Shown: positions 50,613 through 61,950 of the stretch, piece after piece
How the letters are laid out: each line of letters opens with the position of its first letter
How positions within the stretch are numbered: position 1 is the stretch's first letter
Origin: Vibrio sp. 05-20-BW147
GTDB lineage: Bacteria > Pseudomonadota > Gammaproteobacteria > Enterobacterales > Vibrionaceae
Length of the DNA: 64,000 nucleotides
Reading direction: 5' to 3'
Assembly: GCF_013369385.1 (NCBI RefSeq)
Contig: NZ_SZTO01000009.1
Span: forward strand, 101,778-165,777
Position numbers and translations under genes: made by a program
The notes under the pieces: generated by a model
Seen by the model: the letters and a program-made list of their open reading frames with translations, nothing else
Told to the model about the DNA's origin: nothing
Database searches by the model: none

Positions 50613-51380
50613 ATGGAAGATAAGCAAGCTAAACCGCTGCGCATTTTGCTGAGTAATGACGATGGCGTTTTCGCAGAAGGTATTCGCACGTTAGCTAGTG
50701 AGCTAAGAACATTGGCAGAAGTGATCATCGTTGCTCCGGATCGCAATCGCTCAGGAGCGTCGAATTCGTTAACACTGGAACAGCCGCTGCGAGTGACCTG
50801 TGTTGAAGAAAATGTGTATTCAGTGCAAGGCACGCCGACAGATTGTGTCCATTTTGCTTTAAACGAACTACTGAAAAATGATCTCCCAGACTTAGTGTTA
50901 AGTGGCATCAATCATGGCGCCAATCTGGGGGATGACGTGCTTTATTCGGGCACGGTCGCCGCAGCGATGGAAGGGCATTTTCTTGGCGTGCAGTCGATCG
51001 CTTTTTCTTTGGTTGGCAAAACCCACTTTAAAACCGCAGCAACCATTGCTAAGCGGATCGTTGAGCAACATTTAGCGAAACCTATTCCGACCAATCGTTT
51101 ATTGAATATCAATATTCCGGATCTGCCGCTCGAACAGCTAAAAGAGATACGAGTGACTCGTTTAGGCGCGCGCCATCATGCAGAGAATATGATCAAGCAG
51201 CTTGATCCCCGTGGTCATGAAATCTATTGGTTAGGCCCTCCGGGTAAAGAGCAAGATGCGGGGGAGGGAACCGATTTTCATGCGATTGAACAAGGCTATG
51301 TGTCCATTACACCACTGCAAGTTGATTTAACTGCCCATGAATCGCTCCGAGCGATGGATACTTGGCTAAAGGAAAAGTAA
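50613..51380 (+). CDS. surE: 5'/3'-nucleotidase SurE
   Basis: Metal-dependent nucleotidase with exopolyphosphatase activity, linked to stationary-phase survival. The 255-residue protein (E. coli 253) begins with the metal-binding [13 protein letters not shown] near residues 12-24 and has [15 protein letters not shown] and [25 protein letters not shown]. It overlaps nothing; pcm starts 2 bp after its stop. Confidence 0.97.
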   Translation: MEDKQAKPLRILLSNDDGVFAEGIRTLASELRTLAEVIIVAPDRNRSGASNSLTLEQPLRVTCVEENVYSVQGTPTDCVHFALNELLKNDLPDLVLSGINHGANLGDDVLYSGTVAAAMEGHFLGVQSIAFSLVGKTHFKTAATIAKRIVEQHLAKPIPTNRLLNINIPDLPLEQLKEIRVTRLGARHHAENMIKQLDPRGHEIYWLGPPGKEQDAGEGTDFHAIEQGYVSITPLQVDLTAHESLRAMDTWLKEK

Positions 51381-51382
51381 TC

Positions 51383-52009
51383 ATGAGCAATCCTCAAGCA
51401 GAAAGATTGGTTCATTTCTTAGCGGTCAATGGCATCCGTGATAGCGAAGTGCTATCTGCCATCGCTCGTGTACCGAGAGAGTGTTTTTTGTCACAAGCTA
51501 TGATGCATCAGGCTTATGACAACAACGCATTGCCTATTGGTCAAGGTCAGACGATCTCTCAGCCCTATATTGTGGCCAAAATGACGGAACTTTTGCGTCT
51601 CAAAAGAGACAGTAAAGTATTGGAAATTGGCACTGGGTCGGGTTATCAAACCGCAGTATTAGCGCTTCTGGTTGAGCATGTATATTCTGTTGAGCGAATC
51701 AAATCTTTACAGTGGGATGCAAAACGTCGCTTAAAACAGTTGGATATCTACAATGTCTCGACTAAGCATGGCGACGGCTGGCTTGGCTGGGAAAATAAAG
51801 GACCTTTTGACGCGATCATTGTGACCGCCGCAGCAGAAAGTGTTCCACCGGTGTTACTCCAACAATTGAATGATGGTGGCCGCATGGTACTCCCTGTCGG
51901 TACGGATGAGCAGCAGTTGATCTTGATTGAGCGTCAAAAAGATCAGTTTGTTTCCCAAGTGATCGAAGCGGTGAACTTTGTGCCGCTGATCGCCGGAGAC
52001 TTGGCATAA
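51383..52009 (+). CDS. pcm: Protein-L-isoaspartate O-methyltransferase
   Basis: Repairs isoaspartyl residues in aged proteins using SAM. The ATG at 51383 gives 208 residues as in E. coli, with AAGGA 8 bp upstream, inside the end of surE. The SAM motif [15 protein letters not shown] lies near residue 80. It is followed directly by nlpD. Confidence 0.96.
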   Translation: MSNPQAERLVHFLAVNGIRDSEVLSAIARVPRECFLSQAMMHQAYDNNALPIGQGQTISQPYIVAKMTELLRLKRDSKVLEIGTGSGYQTAVLALLVEHVYSVERIKSLQWDAKRRLKQLDIYNVSTKHGDGWLGWENKGPFDAIIVTAAAESVPPVLLQQLNDGGRMVLPVGTDEQQLILIERQKDQFVSQVIEAVNFVPLIAGDLA

Positions 52010-52010
52010 T

Positions 52011-52949
52011 TTGAGATTAGGTGTGAGTAAGCGTCTTTATTTACTTGGGTCAATGATGCTCAGTACAGCTTTACTGGTAGGCTGTGCTGCGCATACTCCT
52101 GCGCCGGTCACGGGATTGAGTAAAGACTATAACACGGTTGATCGTGGTAGCTATCGCGGCAGTTACTACGAGGTTGAAAAGGGCGACACGCTGTATTTTA
52201 TTTCCTACGTCACAGATAAAGATGTAAATGAGTTAATCCGTTTCAATAATTTGACCGAGCCTTACACGATTTATCCGGGCCAGAAACTCAAGTTGTGGGC
52301 ACCTGCTTATGTCGCACCTAATTATGGCCACACGGTAGAAACCCCTGCTACCACTGTGGTTGCTGTGTCAACTGTCGCTGTGACAGCTCCTAAACCAGCC
52401 CCTACAACACCACAAAAGTCGAATAAAAACTCTACTTCAAAAAACACTAAATCCGAACCTCAGGTGGTTAAAAAAGATCCAGTTAAGGGGATTGATCAAT
52501 CCAAACCAAAGGAGTATGTTGGTTCAAAAGGTAAAGAAAATGTTAAACCCGTCACTTCACCACCACCGGCAAATAACCAAAAAATAGCCAAGTGGCAGTG
52601 GCCAACAAAAGGGAGAGTAATCAAAAACTTCTCTGCAGGAGAACAAGGAAATAAAGGCATTGATATCGCAGGACAGCGAGGTCAAGCCATCGTATCAACG
52701 GCAGAAGGTACGGTTGTTTATTCGGGTAACGCACTAAGAGGTTATGGCAATTTAGTTATTGTCAAACATAACGATAATTACCTCAGTGCCTATGCGCATA
52801 ACGATCGGTTACTGGTATCGGAAGGTCAATCAGTGAAAGCTGGGCAACAAATCGCCACGATGGGCAGCTCTGGAGCAAAAACAGTGATGTTGCATTTTGA
52901 AATCCGATATCAAGGGAAGTCAGTGAATCCAAAGCGCTACTTACCCTAA
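52011..52949 (+). CDS. nlpD: Murein hydrolase activator NlpD
   Basis: Outer-membrane lipoprotein that activates amidase AmiC during cell separation. The 312-residue product has a lipobox LLVGC at about 22-25, a LysM domain (YYEVEKGDTLYFISYVTDKDVNELIRFNN) at about 52-97, a Pro/Lys/Thr-rich linker, and a C-terminal M23/LytM domain with degenerate metal site (GIDIAGQRGQAIVS, LHFEIRYQGKSVNP). TTG at 52011 and GTG at 52023 are both possible starts. As in E. coli, the main rpoS promoter probably lies within this gene. Confidence 0.93.
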   Translation: MRLGVSKRLYLLGSMMLSTALLVGCAAHTPAPVTGLSKDYNTVDRGSYRGSYYEVEKGDTLYFISYVTDKDVNELIRFNNLTEPYTIYPGQKLKLWAPAYVAPNYGHTVETPATTVVAVSTVAVTAPKPAPTTPQKSNKNSTSKNTKSEPQVVKKDPVKGIDQSKPKEYVGSKGKENVKPVTSPPPANNQKIAKWQWPTKGRVIKNFSAGEQGNKGIDIAGQRGQAIVSTAEGTVVYSGNALRGYGNLVIVKHNDNYLSAYAHNDRLLVSEGQSVKAGQQIATMGSSGAKTVMLHFEIRYQGKSVNPKRYLP

Positions 52950-53028
52950 TTCAACTTTGAGCAACTTGCGACACAACTAGCGACATTTAAAGTTGTAATG
53001 TCTTGCTAACTCGCCATGGGGAGGCGTT

Positions 53029-54021
53029 ATGAGTATCAGCAACACAGTAACCAAAGTTAAAGACTTCGATGTTAATCAGATGGATGATGATTTTAACGAT
53101 GATATTGAAGTGAATGAAAAAGAAGAACTTTCCGATGATAAAGTCTCACTCCGTGAGGACTTTGATACCAACAACAAAAGCTTAGATGCGACCCAACTTT
53201 ATTTGGGTGAGATTGGCTTTTCACCGTTACTAACCGCAGAAGAAGAAGTCCTTTATGCTCGTCGTGCTTTGCGAGGCGATGAAGCCGCGCGTAAACGTAT
53301 GATTGAAAGTAACTTACGTCTAGTGGTTAAGATTTCTCGCCGTTACAGTAATCGCGGTCTTGCACTGCTTGATTTGATTGAAGAGGGTAACCTTGGTTTG
53401 ATCCGCGCGGTAGAGAAATTCGATCCAGAGCGTGGTTTCCGCTTCTCAACTTACGCGACATGGTGGATTCGCCAAACCATCGAACGCGCTTTAATGAATC
53501 AGACTCGAACCATCCGTTTACCTATCCATGTTGTTAAAGAGCTGAACATTTATTTACGTACGGCGCGTGAACTTTCTCAAAAACTCGATCATGAACCAAC
53601 CGCTGAAGAGATCGCTGCACAACTGGAGATTCCGGTTGACGATGTGAGCAAAATGCTGCGTTTGAACGAGCGCATTAGTTCTGTCGATACACCGATTGGT
53701 GGAGATGGGGAGAAGGCGTTATTGGATATTATTCCTGATGCAAACAACTCTGACCCAGAGGTTTCAACGCAAGATGAAGACATGCGTGTTTCCTTGATTC
53801 ATTGGTTGGAAGAGCTCAATCCGAAACAAAAAGAAGTGTTGGCACGTCGCTTTGGTTTGTTGGGTTATGAGCCTTCAACGCTGGAAGAGGTTGGGCAAGA
53901 GATTGGTTTAACTCGCGAGCGAGTACGCCAGATTCAGGTTGAAGGGTTACGTCGCCTCCGTGAAGTTCTGATCAAACAAGGTTTGAATATGGAAAACTTG
54001 TTTGATATCGATATGGATTGA
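53029..54021 (+). CDS. rpoS: Stationary-phase sigma factor RpoS
   Basis: Sigma-70 family factor for general stress and stationary phase. The 330-residue protein has an acidic N-terminus ([21 protein letters not shown]), region 1.2, region 2 with [23 protein letters not shown], region 3 and region 4 with [32 protein letters not shown] ribosome binding site lies 5 bp before the ATG. It follows nlpD by 79 bp and is convergent with mutS. Confidence 0.98.
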   Translation: MSISNTVTKVKDFDVNQMDDDFNDDIEVNEKEELSDDKVSLREDFDTNNKSLDATQLYLGEIGFSPLLTAEEEVLYARRALRGDEAARKRMIESNLRLVVKISRRYSNRGLALLDLIEEGNLGLIRAVEKFDPERGFRFSTYATWWIRQTIERALMNQTRTIRLPIHVVKELNIYLRTARELSQKLDHEPTAEEIAAQLEIPVDDVSKMLRLNERISSVDTPIGGDGEKALLDIIPDANNSDPEVSTQDEDMRVSLIHWLEELNPKQKEVLARRFGLLGYEPSTLEEVGQEIGLTRERVRQIQVEGLRRLREVLIKQGLNMENLFDIDMD

Positions 54022-54039
54022 ATTTGCATTCTCCAATAG

Positions 54040-54068
54040 AAAAAAGGCTATGGAATCATAGCCTTTTG
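54040..54068. terminator. Bidirectional terminator, rpoS / mutS
   Basis: Perfect 11-bp stem AAAAGGCTATG / CATAGCCTTTT with a 4-nt loop. Confidence 0.88.
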
Positions 54069-54096
54069 TCATTTTAGTGAGGTTCGTTTAAAAACG

Positions 54097-56658
54097 TTAG
54101 AGCATTTTCTTTAAACGATATAGGGCTTCTAACGCTTGGCGTGGGGTCAGATCATCCGGATCGATGCTGGCCAACGCTTGTTCTACTTCACTTGGCTCTG
54201 GAATAAGGCTCAATTGGTTAGCGATATCCACTGTTCTTGCTTTCGGCTGCGAACCCTCTGCGCTGAGTAGCTCAAGTTGAGACAATTTTTGACGGGCGTT
54301 TTTAATCACCGTTTTTGGAACGCCCGCTAACCCCGCAACCGCCAAACCGTAGGATTTGCTTGCCGCCCCCTCTTGTACGGCGTGCATAAAGGCGATGCTG
54401 TCGCCATGCTCAACCGCATCAAGATGCACGTTGGCCAAGTGAGGAAGTTGATTTGGCAGTTCTGTCAGTTCAAAGTAATGCGTCGCAAATAGCGTCATTG
54501 CCCCAATCTGAGTCGCAAGCCAGTGTGCGCTTGCCCACGCTAGGGAAAGGCCATCATAGGTACTGGTACCACGGCCAATTTCATCCATCAAAACTAGGCT
54601 ATTTGCTGTCGCGTTGTGCAAGATATTGGCTGTTTCTGTCATTTCTACCATGAAGGTTGAACGACCTGACGCGAGATCATCCGATGCACCAATTCGAGTA
54701 AAGATGCGATCAATAGAGCCAATGGTGGCCGATTCTGCAGGAACGTAAGAACCAATGTGCGCCATTAAAGCAATCAATGCGGTTTGGCGCATGTAGGTGG
54801 ACTTACCCCCCATGTTTGGACCGGTGATGATCAACATCTTACGTTGGCTGTTCAGTTCAATTGGGTTGGCAATAAAGGGATCGGAAGTGACTTGTTCAAC
54901 CACAGGGTGACGACCCGCGGTAATGTGAACGACGGGATCTTTGGTTAAATTTGGGCGGCAATAATCCAGCGTATCAGCACGCTCCGCCAAATTTTGCAAT
55001 ACATCCAATTGTGCAACCGCTGCTGCCAACTCTTGCAAACGAGCTAGGTGAGGGAGCAATAAATCAAAGAGCTCTTCCCACAGTTGCTTTTCAATGGCTA
55101 ATGCTTTTGATTTTGAGTTGAGAACTTTGTCTTCGTGCTCTTTCAGTTCAGGAATGATGTAGCGTTCAGCGTTTTTCAGCGTTTGACGGCGAACATAGTG
55201 TGGTGGAACCAAATGGCTTTGACCGCGGCTTACTTGGATGTAGAAGCCGTGGACATTGTTGTATCCCACTTTCAGTGTATCGATACCGTGGCGATCACGC
55301 TCTTCCTCTTCGAGTTTTTCCAAGTAGCCCGTGGCACCGTCTGCAAGATCGCGCCATTCATCCAAATCTGCGCTGTACCCTTCGGCAATGACCCCACCAT
55401 CGCGAATCACAACCGGCGGGTTTTCTTTAATGGCACGCTCGAGCAATTCGCACACATCATCCATTGGAGCGGCTGCCGTGGCCAGTGATTTGAGATGGCT
55501 ATTGCCCAGTGAAGACAACGTCTGAGCCAATTCGGGTAGCTGCTGCATCGCATGGCGTAATCGCGCGAGATCGCGTGGACGAGCAGAGCGGAGTGCTAAG
55601 CGAGCCAAAATACGTTCAATATCGCCGATTTGTTTCACCACAGGATGAATATCGCTAAATAGAGCTTGTTCTTTCAGTTCGGCGATGGCGTCTAGGCGAT
55701 GCTCTCGCGTGGTAATACAGCGCATTGGTTGATGGATCCAACGTTTCAGCATCCGGCTTCCCATCGGCGTCGCACAACGATCCAAAACCGCAGCAAGCGT
55801 GTTGTCACTTCCGCCAGCAAGGTTTTGAGTCAGCTCGAGATTGCGTCTGGTCGCGGCATCAAGGATAACCGAGTCATCTTGGCGATCATAAGTAAGCGCG
55901 CGGATATGAGGCAGTGCTGTACGTTGAGTATCTTTGACATACTGGATCAAGCAACCTGCGGCGCACAATCCTAAAACCGCATTTTCTACGCCAAAACCGA
56001 CCAAGTCTTTGGTGCCAAATTGCTGGTTGAGTTGTTGTTTGGCCGTTTCGAGTTCGAACTCCCAAACTGGACGACGACGGTTGCCGTTACGGCCTGTCAT
56101 CAAATGAACGGGCTCAAAATCTTCTGGGAAGAGTAACTCACGCGGAGAGGTGCGTTGTAGCTCAGCTGCCATTGCCTCTTCAGACTGAGGTTCAACTAAT
56201 TGGAAACGACCAGAAGTAATGTCCAAGGTGGCGTAGCCGAATTTACCATTGTGGTGATAAATCGCGGCAATTAAGTTATCCAAACGTTCAGACAGTAAAG
56301 CTTCATCCGTTACCGTACCCGGCGTGACAATACGAACGACTTTACGCTCTACTGGGCCTTTACTGGTGGCAGGATCGCCAACTTGTTCGCAGATCGCCAC
56401 CGATTCCCCAAGCTGAACCAATTTGGCTAAATACCCTTCAACGGCATGAAATGGCACACCTGCCATCGGAATGGGTTCTCCTGCCGAAGCGCCGCGCTTG
56501 GTGAGAGAAATATCCAGCAACTGCGACGCCTTCTTTGCATCATCGTAAAAAAGTTCGTAGAAGTCGCCCATGCGATAAAACAGCAAAATATCAGGATTTT
56601 CTGCCTTCAATCTGAGGTATTGCTGCATCATTGGGGTATGTTGTTGTTCAGCTTTCAC
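54097..56658 (-). CDS. mutS: DNA mismatch repair protein MutS
   Basis: Recognises mismatches and starts methyl-directed repair. I chose the GTG at 56658 (853 residues, as in E. coli), beginning (M)[14 protein letters not shown]; the frame is open 31 codons upstream. Features are the mismatch-reading [11 protein letters not shown] motif near residue 30 with the stacking Phe, the ATPase P-loop [13 protein letters not shown] near 613, and Walker [16 protein letters not shown]. It faces rpoS and diverges from pncC. Confidence 0.97.
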   Translation of the reverse strand: MKAEQQHTPMMQQYLRLKAENPDILLFYRMGDFYELFYDDAKKASQLLDISLTKRGASAGEPIPMAGVPFHAVEGYLAKLVQLGESVAICEQVGDPATSKGPVERKVVRIVTPGTVTDEALLSERLDNLIAAIYHHNGKFGYATLDITSGRFQLVEPQSEEAMAAELQRTSPRELLFPEDFEPVHLMTGRNGNRRRPVWEFELETAKQQLNQQFGTKDLVGFGVENAVLGLCAAGCLIQYVKDTQRTALPHIRALTYDRQDDSVILDAATRRNLELTQNLAGGSDNTLAAVLDRCATPMGSRMLKRWIHQPMRCITTREHRLDAIAELKEQALFSDIHPVVKQIGDIERILARLALRSARPRDLARLRHAMQQLPELAQTLSSLGNSHLKSLATAAAPMDDVCELLERAIKENPPVVIRDGGVIAEGYSADLDEWRDLADGATGYLEKLEEEERDRHGIDTLKVGYNNVHGFYIQVSRGQSHLVPPHYVRRQTLKNAERYIIPELKEHEDKVLNSKSKALAIEKQLWEELFDLLLPHLARLQELAAAVAQLDVLQNLAERADTLDYCRPNLTKDPVVHITAGRHPVVEQVTSDPFIANPIELNSQRKMLIITGPNMGGKSTYMRQTALIALMAHIGSYVPAESATIGSIDRIFTRIGASDDLASGRSTFMVEMTETANILHNATANSLVLMDEIGRGTSTYDGLSLAWASAHWLATQIGAMTLFATHYFELTELPNQLPHLANVHLDAVEHGDSIAFMHAVQEGAASKSYGLAVAGLAGVPKTVIKNARQKLSQLELLSAEGSQPKARTVDIANQLSLIPEPSEVEQALASIDPDDLTPRQALEALYRLKKML

Positions 56659-56741
56659 GGTTTTTATCTTTAGTTTGGACTGTTTGCGGCTTAGGATACG
56701 TGAATCACTGATAGTGTAAAAGAGAGAAAAGGGAAATCGGC

Positions 56742-57245
56742 ATGCAATCACTAATACAATTATCAGAACAACTGGGTGAGCGTCTTTTGCAACAAGGTGA
56801 AGTGTTGGCTACCGCCGAATCGTGTACTGGCGGTGGTGTTGCAAACATGGTCACGGAAGTCGCAGGCAGCTCGGCTTGGTTTGATCGTGCATTTGTCACT
56901 TACAGCAATGAAGCAAAGCAAGAAATGTTGGGGGTGGCAGAAAAAACCTTGGCCGACTTTGGTGCGGTCTCGGAGGCGGTGGTCAAAGAAATGGTACTGG
57001 GGACTTTAGCCCATTCGAATGCAACTATCGCGGTTTCCATTAGCGGCATTGCAGGGCCGAGCGGCGGTAGCCCGGAAAAGCCTGTTGGCACCGTTTGTTT
57101 TGGTTTTGCGGATAAGCATGGATGGCTACGGTGTGAGACTTGCTATTTTGCTGGCGATAGAGCAAAAGTTCGCATACAAGCGATTGAATACAGTTTAAAA
57201 GTCTTGTGTGATGCGTTACTGAAAAATGATAGTGAACGTCAATAA
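56742..57245 (+). CDS. pncC: Nicotinamide-nucleotide amidase PncC
   Basis: Deamidates NMN to nicotinate mononucleotide, recycling the NMN released by DNA ligase. The 167-residue protein is the stand-alone CinA C-terminal domain, with [20 protein letters not shown] (catalytic Ser near residue 28) and [18 protein letters not shown]. It lies just upstream of recA, as ygaD does in E. coli. Confidence 0.95.
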   Translation: MQSLIQLSEQLGERLLQQGEVLATAESCTGGGVANMVTEVAGSSAWFDRAFVTYSNEAKQEMLGVAEKTLADFGAVSEAVVKEMVLGTLAHSNATIAVSISGIAGPSGGSPEKPVGTVCFGFADKHGWLRCETCYFAGDRAKVRIQAIEYSLKVLCDALLKNDSERQ

Positions 57246-57270
57246 CAGGCGAAATTTTTTTATACAGGGG

Positions 57271-57298
57271 TGGACACTGTACAAATCAACAGTATAAT
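57271..57298 (+). promoter_or_regulatory. recA promoter with LexA box
   Basis: TGGACA (57271-57276) and TATAAT (57293-57298) are separated by 16 bp. The LexA box CTGT-N8-ACAG occupies exactly this spacer (57277-57292), so LexA and RNA polymerase binding are mutually exclusive. Confidence 0.93.
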
Positions 57299-57378
57299 GA
57301 GCCCCGACATGACAAACATTGTCGACCCTATTTCGACATAATTACCTATCACCTGAGAGTGACTATCTGGAGAGAGTA

Positions 57379-58428
57379 ATGGACGAGAACAAACAGAAGG
57401 CACTGGCCGCCGCACTAGGTCAAATTGAAAAGCAGTTCGGTAAAGGTTCAATCATGCGCCTAGGTGACAACCGTGCGATGGATGTTGAAACCATCTCGAC
57501 AGGTTCACTATCTCTGGATATTGCGCTGGGTGCGGGTGGTTTACCAATGGGCCGTATCGTTGAAATTTTTGGTCCAGAATCTTCAGGTAAAACCACGTTG
57601 ACACTTGAGCTGATTGCTGCGGCTCAACGTGAAGGCAAAACTTGTGCGTTTATCGATGCCGAGCACGCGTTGGATCCTGTGTATGCGAAGAAGCTTGGCG
57701 TTAATATCGACCAATTGTTGGTATCTCAGCCTGACACCGGTGAACAAGCATTGGAAATCTGTGATGCTCTTGCTCGCTCAGGTGCGGTTGACGTTATTGT
57801 TGTCGACTCTGTTGCAGCATTGACACCAAAGGCAGAAATCGAAGGTGAGATGGGCGACTCGCACATGGGTCTTCAAGCTCGTATGCTATCTCAAGCGATG
57901 CGTAAGCTAACGGGTAACCTAAAGCAGTCTAACTGTATGTGTATCTTCATTAACCAGATCCGTATGAAGATCGGTGTGATGTTTGGTAACCCAGAAACCA
58001 CAACGGGTGGTAACGCACTGAAATTCTACGCTTCTGTTCGTCTTGATATTCGCCGTACTGGTGCGATCAAAGAAGGTGATGAGGTAGTGGGTAACGAAAC
58101 GCGTATCAAAGTGGTGAAGAATAAGATCGCTGCGCCGTTTAAAGAAGCCAATACTCAAATTATGTACGGCCAAGGCTTTAACCGCGAAGGTGAACTGATT
58201 GACCTAGGCGTGAAATGTAAGCTGATTGAAAAATCAGGCGCTTGGTACAGCTATAACGGCGACAAAATTGGCCAAGGTAAAGCGAACGCTTGTAAGTACC
58301 TGAAAGAAAACGTAGATGTAGCAAAAGTATTGGATACGAAATTGCGTGAATTGTTGCTTTCTTCAGCAAACATCAGCGATGAATCGGCAGAGTTAGTCGA
58401 AGAAATGCCAGAGCAAGAAGAGTTTTAA
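57379..58428 (+). CDS. recA: Recombinase RecA
   Basis: ATP-dependent strand-exchange protein and co-protease for LexA cleavage. The ATG at 57379 gives 349 residues, beginning [23 protein letters not shown]. Walker [10 protein letters not shown] lies near 66-74, [10 protein letters not shown] is Walker B, loop L2 is near [16 protein letters not shown], and the acidic C-terminus is present. It is SOS-controlled through the LexA box at 57277. A terminator precedes recX. Confidence 0.99.
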   Translation: MDENKQKALAAALGQIEKQFGKGSIMRLGDNRAMDVETISTGSLSLDIALGAGGLPMGRIVEIFGPESSGKTTLTLELIAAAQREGKTCAFIDAEHALDPVYAKKLGVNIDQLLVSQPDTGEQALEICDALARSGAVDVIVVDSVAALTPKAEIEGEMGDSHMGLQARMLSQAMRKLTGNLKQSNCMCIFINQIRMKIGVMFGNPETTTGGNALKFYASVRLDIRRTGAIKEGDEVVGNETRIKVVKNKIAAPFKEANTQIMYGQGFNREGELIDLGVKCKLIEKSGAWYSYNGDKIGQGKANACKYLKENVDVAKVLDTKLRELLLSSANISDESAELVEEMPEQEEF

Positions 58429-58445
58429 TTTCAGCCTCTATTTTA

Positions 58446-58472
58446 TTAAGCCCTGCAATGCAGGGCTTTTTT
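58446..58472 (+). terminator. recA terminator
   Basis: 9-bp stem AAGCCCTGC / GCAGGGCTT with a 3-nt loop and trailing T's. Read-through would give recX, as in E. coli. Confidence 0.88.
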
Positions 58473-58531
58473 CTTCTCTTTTCCATTTCGGATTTATTGT
58501 TATTACTTATCCCCCGATTTAAGGAGTTCTG

Positions 58532-58993
58532 ATGCATCATCGCTTTACGCCACCAATGATGAATTGCAAAGACACGGCGATTCAACTGCTCAGTCGACGA
58601 GATCATGGTCAGTATGAGTTGAAGCAAAAGCTCACAGTTAAAGGGTATGCTAGTCAAGATATTGAAAGTGCAATGCATTTTTGCTTGGAACATGGTTATC
58701 TCGATGATCTTCGTTATGCCAAAAGCCAAATTCGACAACACGTTGGAAAAGGGCATGGCGAAAGACGCATACGGCAGGAGTTATCGCTTAAACAAGTGTC
58801 TGATTCTGTCGTTGAAAATGCATTTGCGGAAGAGCCACAAGATTGGTTTGAGTTAGCCAAATCCGTTGCGATGAAAAAGTTCAACGGAGTGAAGGCCAAA
58901 GAACAAAAAGAGTATGCAAAACAAGTTCGCTTTCTCCAATATCGTGGTTTTTCATTTGAACAGATACGTTATGCTTTGAGCGATGAAGCATAA
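58532..58993 (+). CDS. recX: Regulatory protein RecX
   Basis: Inhibits RecA filament growth and its activities. The 153-residue all-helical protein has the family traits [19 protein letters not shown] and [16 protein letters not shown], with three repeated three-helix units. AAGGAG lies 5 bp before the ATG. It lies 103 bp after recA, with the recA terminator in between, so low-level read-through expression is likely. Confidence 0.94.
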   Translation: MHHRFTPPMMNCKDTAIQLLSRRDHGQYELKQKLTVKGYASQDIESAMHFCLEHGYLDDLRYAKSQIRQHVGKGHGERRIRQELSLKQVSDSVVENAFAEEPQDWFELAKSVAMKKFNGVKAKEQKEYAKQVRFLQYRGFSFEQIRYALSDEA

Positions 58994-59172
58994 TGTTTCT
59001 GTCAGTTCCCTGCCAATTTTCTTTCCTCACATTCGTGAAGAAATCATGATTTCCCGCGATTAAACGATTTTTTCATTTCATCCGCTCTTTTCCATAAGAA
59101 AACTAGTCGAAGCTTTAAGCATGATCTACAATACGGCAAAATTCTAACTCGACTATTTTCAGGAAGAGCTGC

Positions 59173-61755
59173 ATGTACATGAGCACTGATGAGGTTCGTA
59201 ACGCGTTCCTCAAGTTCTTTGAGAGCAAAGGACACCAAATCGTAGACAGTTCATCGTTGGTTCCACATAACGATCCAACCCTGCTATTTACTAACGCAGG
59301 TATGAACCAATTTAAAGATTGCTTCTTAGGCGCCGAAAAGCGTGCCTACACTCGAGCAACTACGGCTCAACGTTGCGTACGTGCAGGTGGTAAACACAAT
59401 GACCTAGAAAACGTAGGTTTTACCGCTCGTCACCATACTTTCTTTGAAATGCTAGGTAACTTCAGCTTTGGTGACTACTTCAAAGAAGACGCGATTGCTT
59501 TTGCTTGGGAATTCCTAACTGAGACGCTAAAACTGCCAAAAGATCGCCTTTTGGTCACGGTTTACGAAACGGATGATGAAGCTTTTGATATCTGGAACCA
59601 AAAAGTTGGTGTTCCAGCTGATCGCATCATTCGCATCGGCGATAAAAAAGGTGGCAAGCAGTACGAGTCAGACAACTTCTGGACTATGGGTGACACGGGC
59701 CCGTGTGGTCCTTGTACTGAGATCTTTTATGACCACGGTGAACACATTTGGGGCGGTCGTCCTGGCACTCCTGAAGAGGATGGTGACCGTTTCATCGAAA
59801 TCTGGAACAACGTTTTCATGCAGTTCAACCGCCATGCCGATGGTACGATGGAGCCGCTTCCTAAGCCGTCTGTTGATACCGGTATGGGCATTGAGCGTAT
59901 TTCTGCCATCATGCAGGGCGTACATTCAAACTATGAAATTGATGTGTTCCAAAAGCTAATCAAAGCGACAGCTGAAATCGTGGGTTGTGAAGACCTATCA
60001 AACCAGTCGCTACGCGTTATCGCAGACCACATCCGCTCTTGTTCATTCCTAATCGCGGATGGCGTTATGCCTTCAAACGAAGGTCGTGGTTACGTGCTAC
60101 GTCGCATCATTCGTCGTGCCGTTCGTCACGGTAACAAGCTAGGTGCACAAGGCGTATTCTTCCACAAACTTGTCGGCGTATTGGCTGAAGCGATGGGCAG
60201 TGCCGCAGACGAACTTAAGAAGCAACAAGCGGTTGTTGAAAAAGTACTTCGCATCGAAGAAGAGAACTTTGGCCGCACACTAGAGCGCGGCATGGTTATC
60301 CTCAATGAAGCACTCGATGCACTTGAAGGTAAAGAACTTGACGGTGAGACGGTATTCAAGCTTTATGACACTTACGGTTTCCCTGCTGACTTAACGAACG
60401 ATGTTGCTCGTGAACGAGAGTTCACTATCGACGAAGCTGGTTTCGAGAAAGCGATGGAAGAGCAGCGTCAGCGTGCTCGTGAAGCTGGCCAATTTGGCAC
60501 CGATTACAACGCGAAAATCAAAGTAGACGCACAATCTGAATTTTGTGGTTACACCTCAACACAAGAGCGTAGCGATGTGGTTGCTCTGTTTGTTGAAGGT
60601 GAGGAGACCGCAACGCTTTCTGCAGGCGACAAAGCGATCGTCATTCTGCAAGAAACGCCTTTCTACGCTGAATCAGGTGGCCAATGTGGCGATAGCGGCG
60701 TGTTGAAAACAGAATCCGGTCTATTCCAAGTGGAAGACACCCAGAAGTTGGGTAATGCCATTGCGCATCACGGTGTGTTGGTTGAAGGTGTGTTGGCAAA
60801 AGGTGATCAAGTTACTGCGATCGTGGACGCTGAGCGCCGCGCTGCCATTTCACTTAACCACTCTGCGACGCACTTGCTTCACGCCGCTCTACGCCAAGTG
60901 CTTGGTGAGCACGTAGCGCAAAAAGGCTCATTGGTGAAGGCAGAGAACTTACGCTTTGACTTCTCACATCTAGAAGCGGTTACGGCAGCAGAGCTGAAAG
61001 AAGTTGAGCGTCTTGTGAATGCTCAGATTCGTCGTAACCATACCATTGAAACCAACATCATGGACATCGAATCGGCGAAGCAGAAAGGGGCTATGGCGCT
61101 GTTCGGTGAGAAATACGATGACGAAGTTCGTGTGTTGTCTATGGGTGATTTCTCTACCGAACTTTGTGGTGGCATTCACGCATCAAATACCGGTGATATT
61201 GGCTTGTTCAAGATCACTTCAGAAGGTGGTATTGCGGCAGGTATTCGCCGTATTGAAGCGGTAACTGGCGAAGCTGCGTTGGAGACGATTGACGCTCAAG
61301 CTCGTAAGTTCGAAGAGAAACTTCAAGATGCAGCGAATAAAGCGAAGTCGCTAGAGAAAGAGATTCAACAGCTTAAAGACAAGTTGGCTTCACAAGCCAG
61401 CGCAAACTTGATTGATCAAGTAAAAGAAATTGCGGGTGTGAAAGTCTTAGTAGCGAAGCTTGACGGTGCTGATAACAAAGCACTGCGCGGCATGGTGGAT
61501 GAGCTGAAAAACCAAATGGGCAGCGGCATCATTATGTTGGGTAACGTTGCTGATGATAAAGTGGGGCTGATCGCGGGTGTGACCCAAGATTTGACTTCAA
61601 AAGTGAAAGCGGGCGAGCTCGTTAACATGGTTGCGCAGCAAGTGGGTGGTAAAGGTGGTGGCCGCCCAGATATGGCGCAGGCTGGTGGTACCGATAGCTC
61701 AGCTCTACCTTCAGCTCTGGCATCTGTCGACGCGTGGATCGCTGAACGTCTTTAA
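59173..61755 (+). CDS. alaS: Alanyl-tRNA synthetase
   Basis: Charges tRNA-Ala and edits mischarged Ser or Gly. The 860-residue protein has class II motifs ([32 protein letters not shown]), the editing-site zinc ligands in [13 protein letters not shown] near 562 and [13 protein letters not shown], and a C-terminal coiled-coil and C-Ala domain. A second ATG two codons on (59179) is an alternative start. A strong terminator follows. Confidence 0.98.
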   Translation: MYMSTDEVRNAFLKFFESKGHQIVDSSSLVPHNDPTLLFTNAGMNQFKDCFLGAEKRAYTRATTAQRCVRAGGKHNDLENVGFTARHHTFFEMLGNFSFGDYFKEDAIAFAWEFLTETLKLPKDRLLVTVYETDDEAFDIWNQKVGVPADRIIRIGDKKGGKQYESDNFWTMGDTGPCGPCTEIFYDHGEHIWGGRPGTPEEDGDRFIEIWNNVFMQFNRHADGTMEPLPKPSVDTGMGIERISAIMQGVHSNYEIDVFQKLIKATAEIVGCEDLSNQSLRVIADHIRSCSFLIADGVMPSNEGRGYVLRRIIRRAVRHGNKLGAQGVFFHKLVGVLAEAMGSAADELKKQQAVVEKVLRIEEENFGRTLERGMVILNEALDALEGKELDGETVFKLYDTYGFPADLTNDVAREREFTIDEAGFEKAMEEQRQRAREAGQFGTDYNAKIKVDAQSEFCGYTSTQERSDVVALFVEGEETATLSAGDKAIVILQETPFYAESGGQCGDSGVLKTESGLFQVEDTQKLGNAIAHHGVLVEGVLAKGDQVTAIVDAERRAAISLNHSATHLLHAALRQVLGEHVAQKGSLVKAENLRFDFSHLEAVTAAELKEVERLVNAQIRRNHTIETNIMDIESAKQKGAMALFGEKYDDEVRVLSMGDFSTELCGGIHASNTGDIGLFKITSEGGIAAGIRRIEAVTGEAALETIDAQARKFEEKLQDAANKAKSLEKEIQQLKDKLASQASANLIDQVKEIAGVKVLVAKLDGADNKALRGMVDELKNQMGSGIIMLGNVADDKVGLIAGVTQDLTSKVKAGELVNMVAQQVGGKGGGRPDMAQAGGTDSSALPSALASVDAWIAERL

Positions 61756-61767
61756 TTTATAAATTAT

Positions 61768-61807
61768 TACGCTCAATCAAAGTTTTTTGATTGAGCGTAT
61801 TTTTTTT
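61768..61807 (+). terminator. alaS terminator
   Basis: Perfect 14-bp stem TACGCTCAATCAAA / TTTGATTGAGCGTA with a 4-nt loop and a run of nine T's. Confidence 0.92.
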
Positions 61808-61812
61808 GTGCT

Positions 61813-61874
61813 AACCAAGTGGTTTAATTGGCGGAAATTTACACAAGCCAATTACGTTGCTTGGTTTTTATTGT
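61813..61874 (+). other. Nested inverted repeat upstream of lysC
   Basis: Outer arms AACCAAG (61813-61819) and CTTGGTT (61860-61866) and inner arms AATTGGC (61826-61832) and GCCAATT (61847-61853), separated by symmetrical 6-nt stretches, then a T-rich tract. It could be a second terminator or a regulatory hairpin in the lysC leader. It does not match the conserved parts of the lysine riboswitch. Confidence 0.55.
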
Positions 61875-61950
61875 AACTACTGCGGAATATCTGTGAGAGC
61901 AGCTAGGAAGTGGTCCGAATGAGACTTTGGTCTTGGGAAGGTGAAGACTG

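Noticed and set aside
61875..61950. Lysine riboswitch before lysC
   Set aside because: The conserved L-box blocks and five-way junction are not visible and the space is too short.
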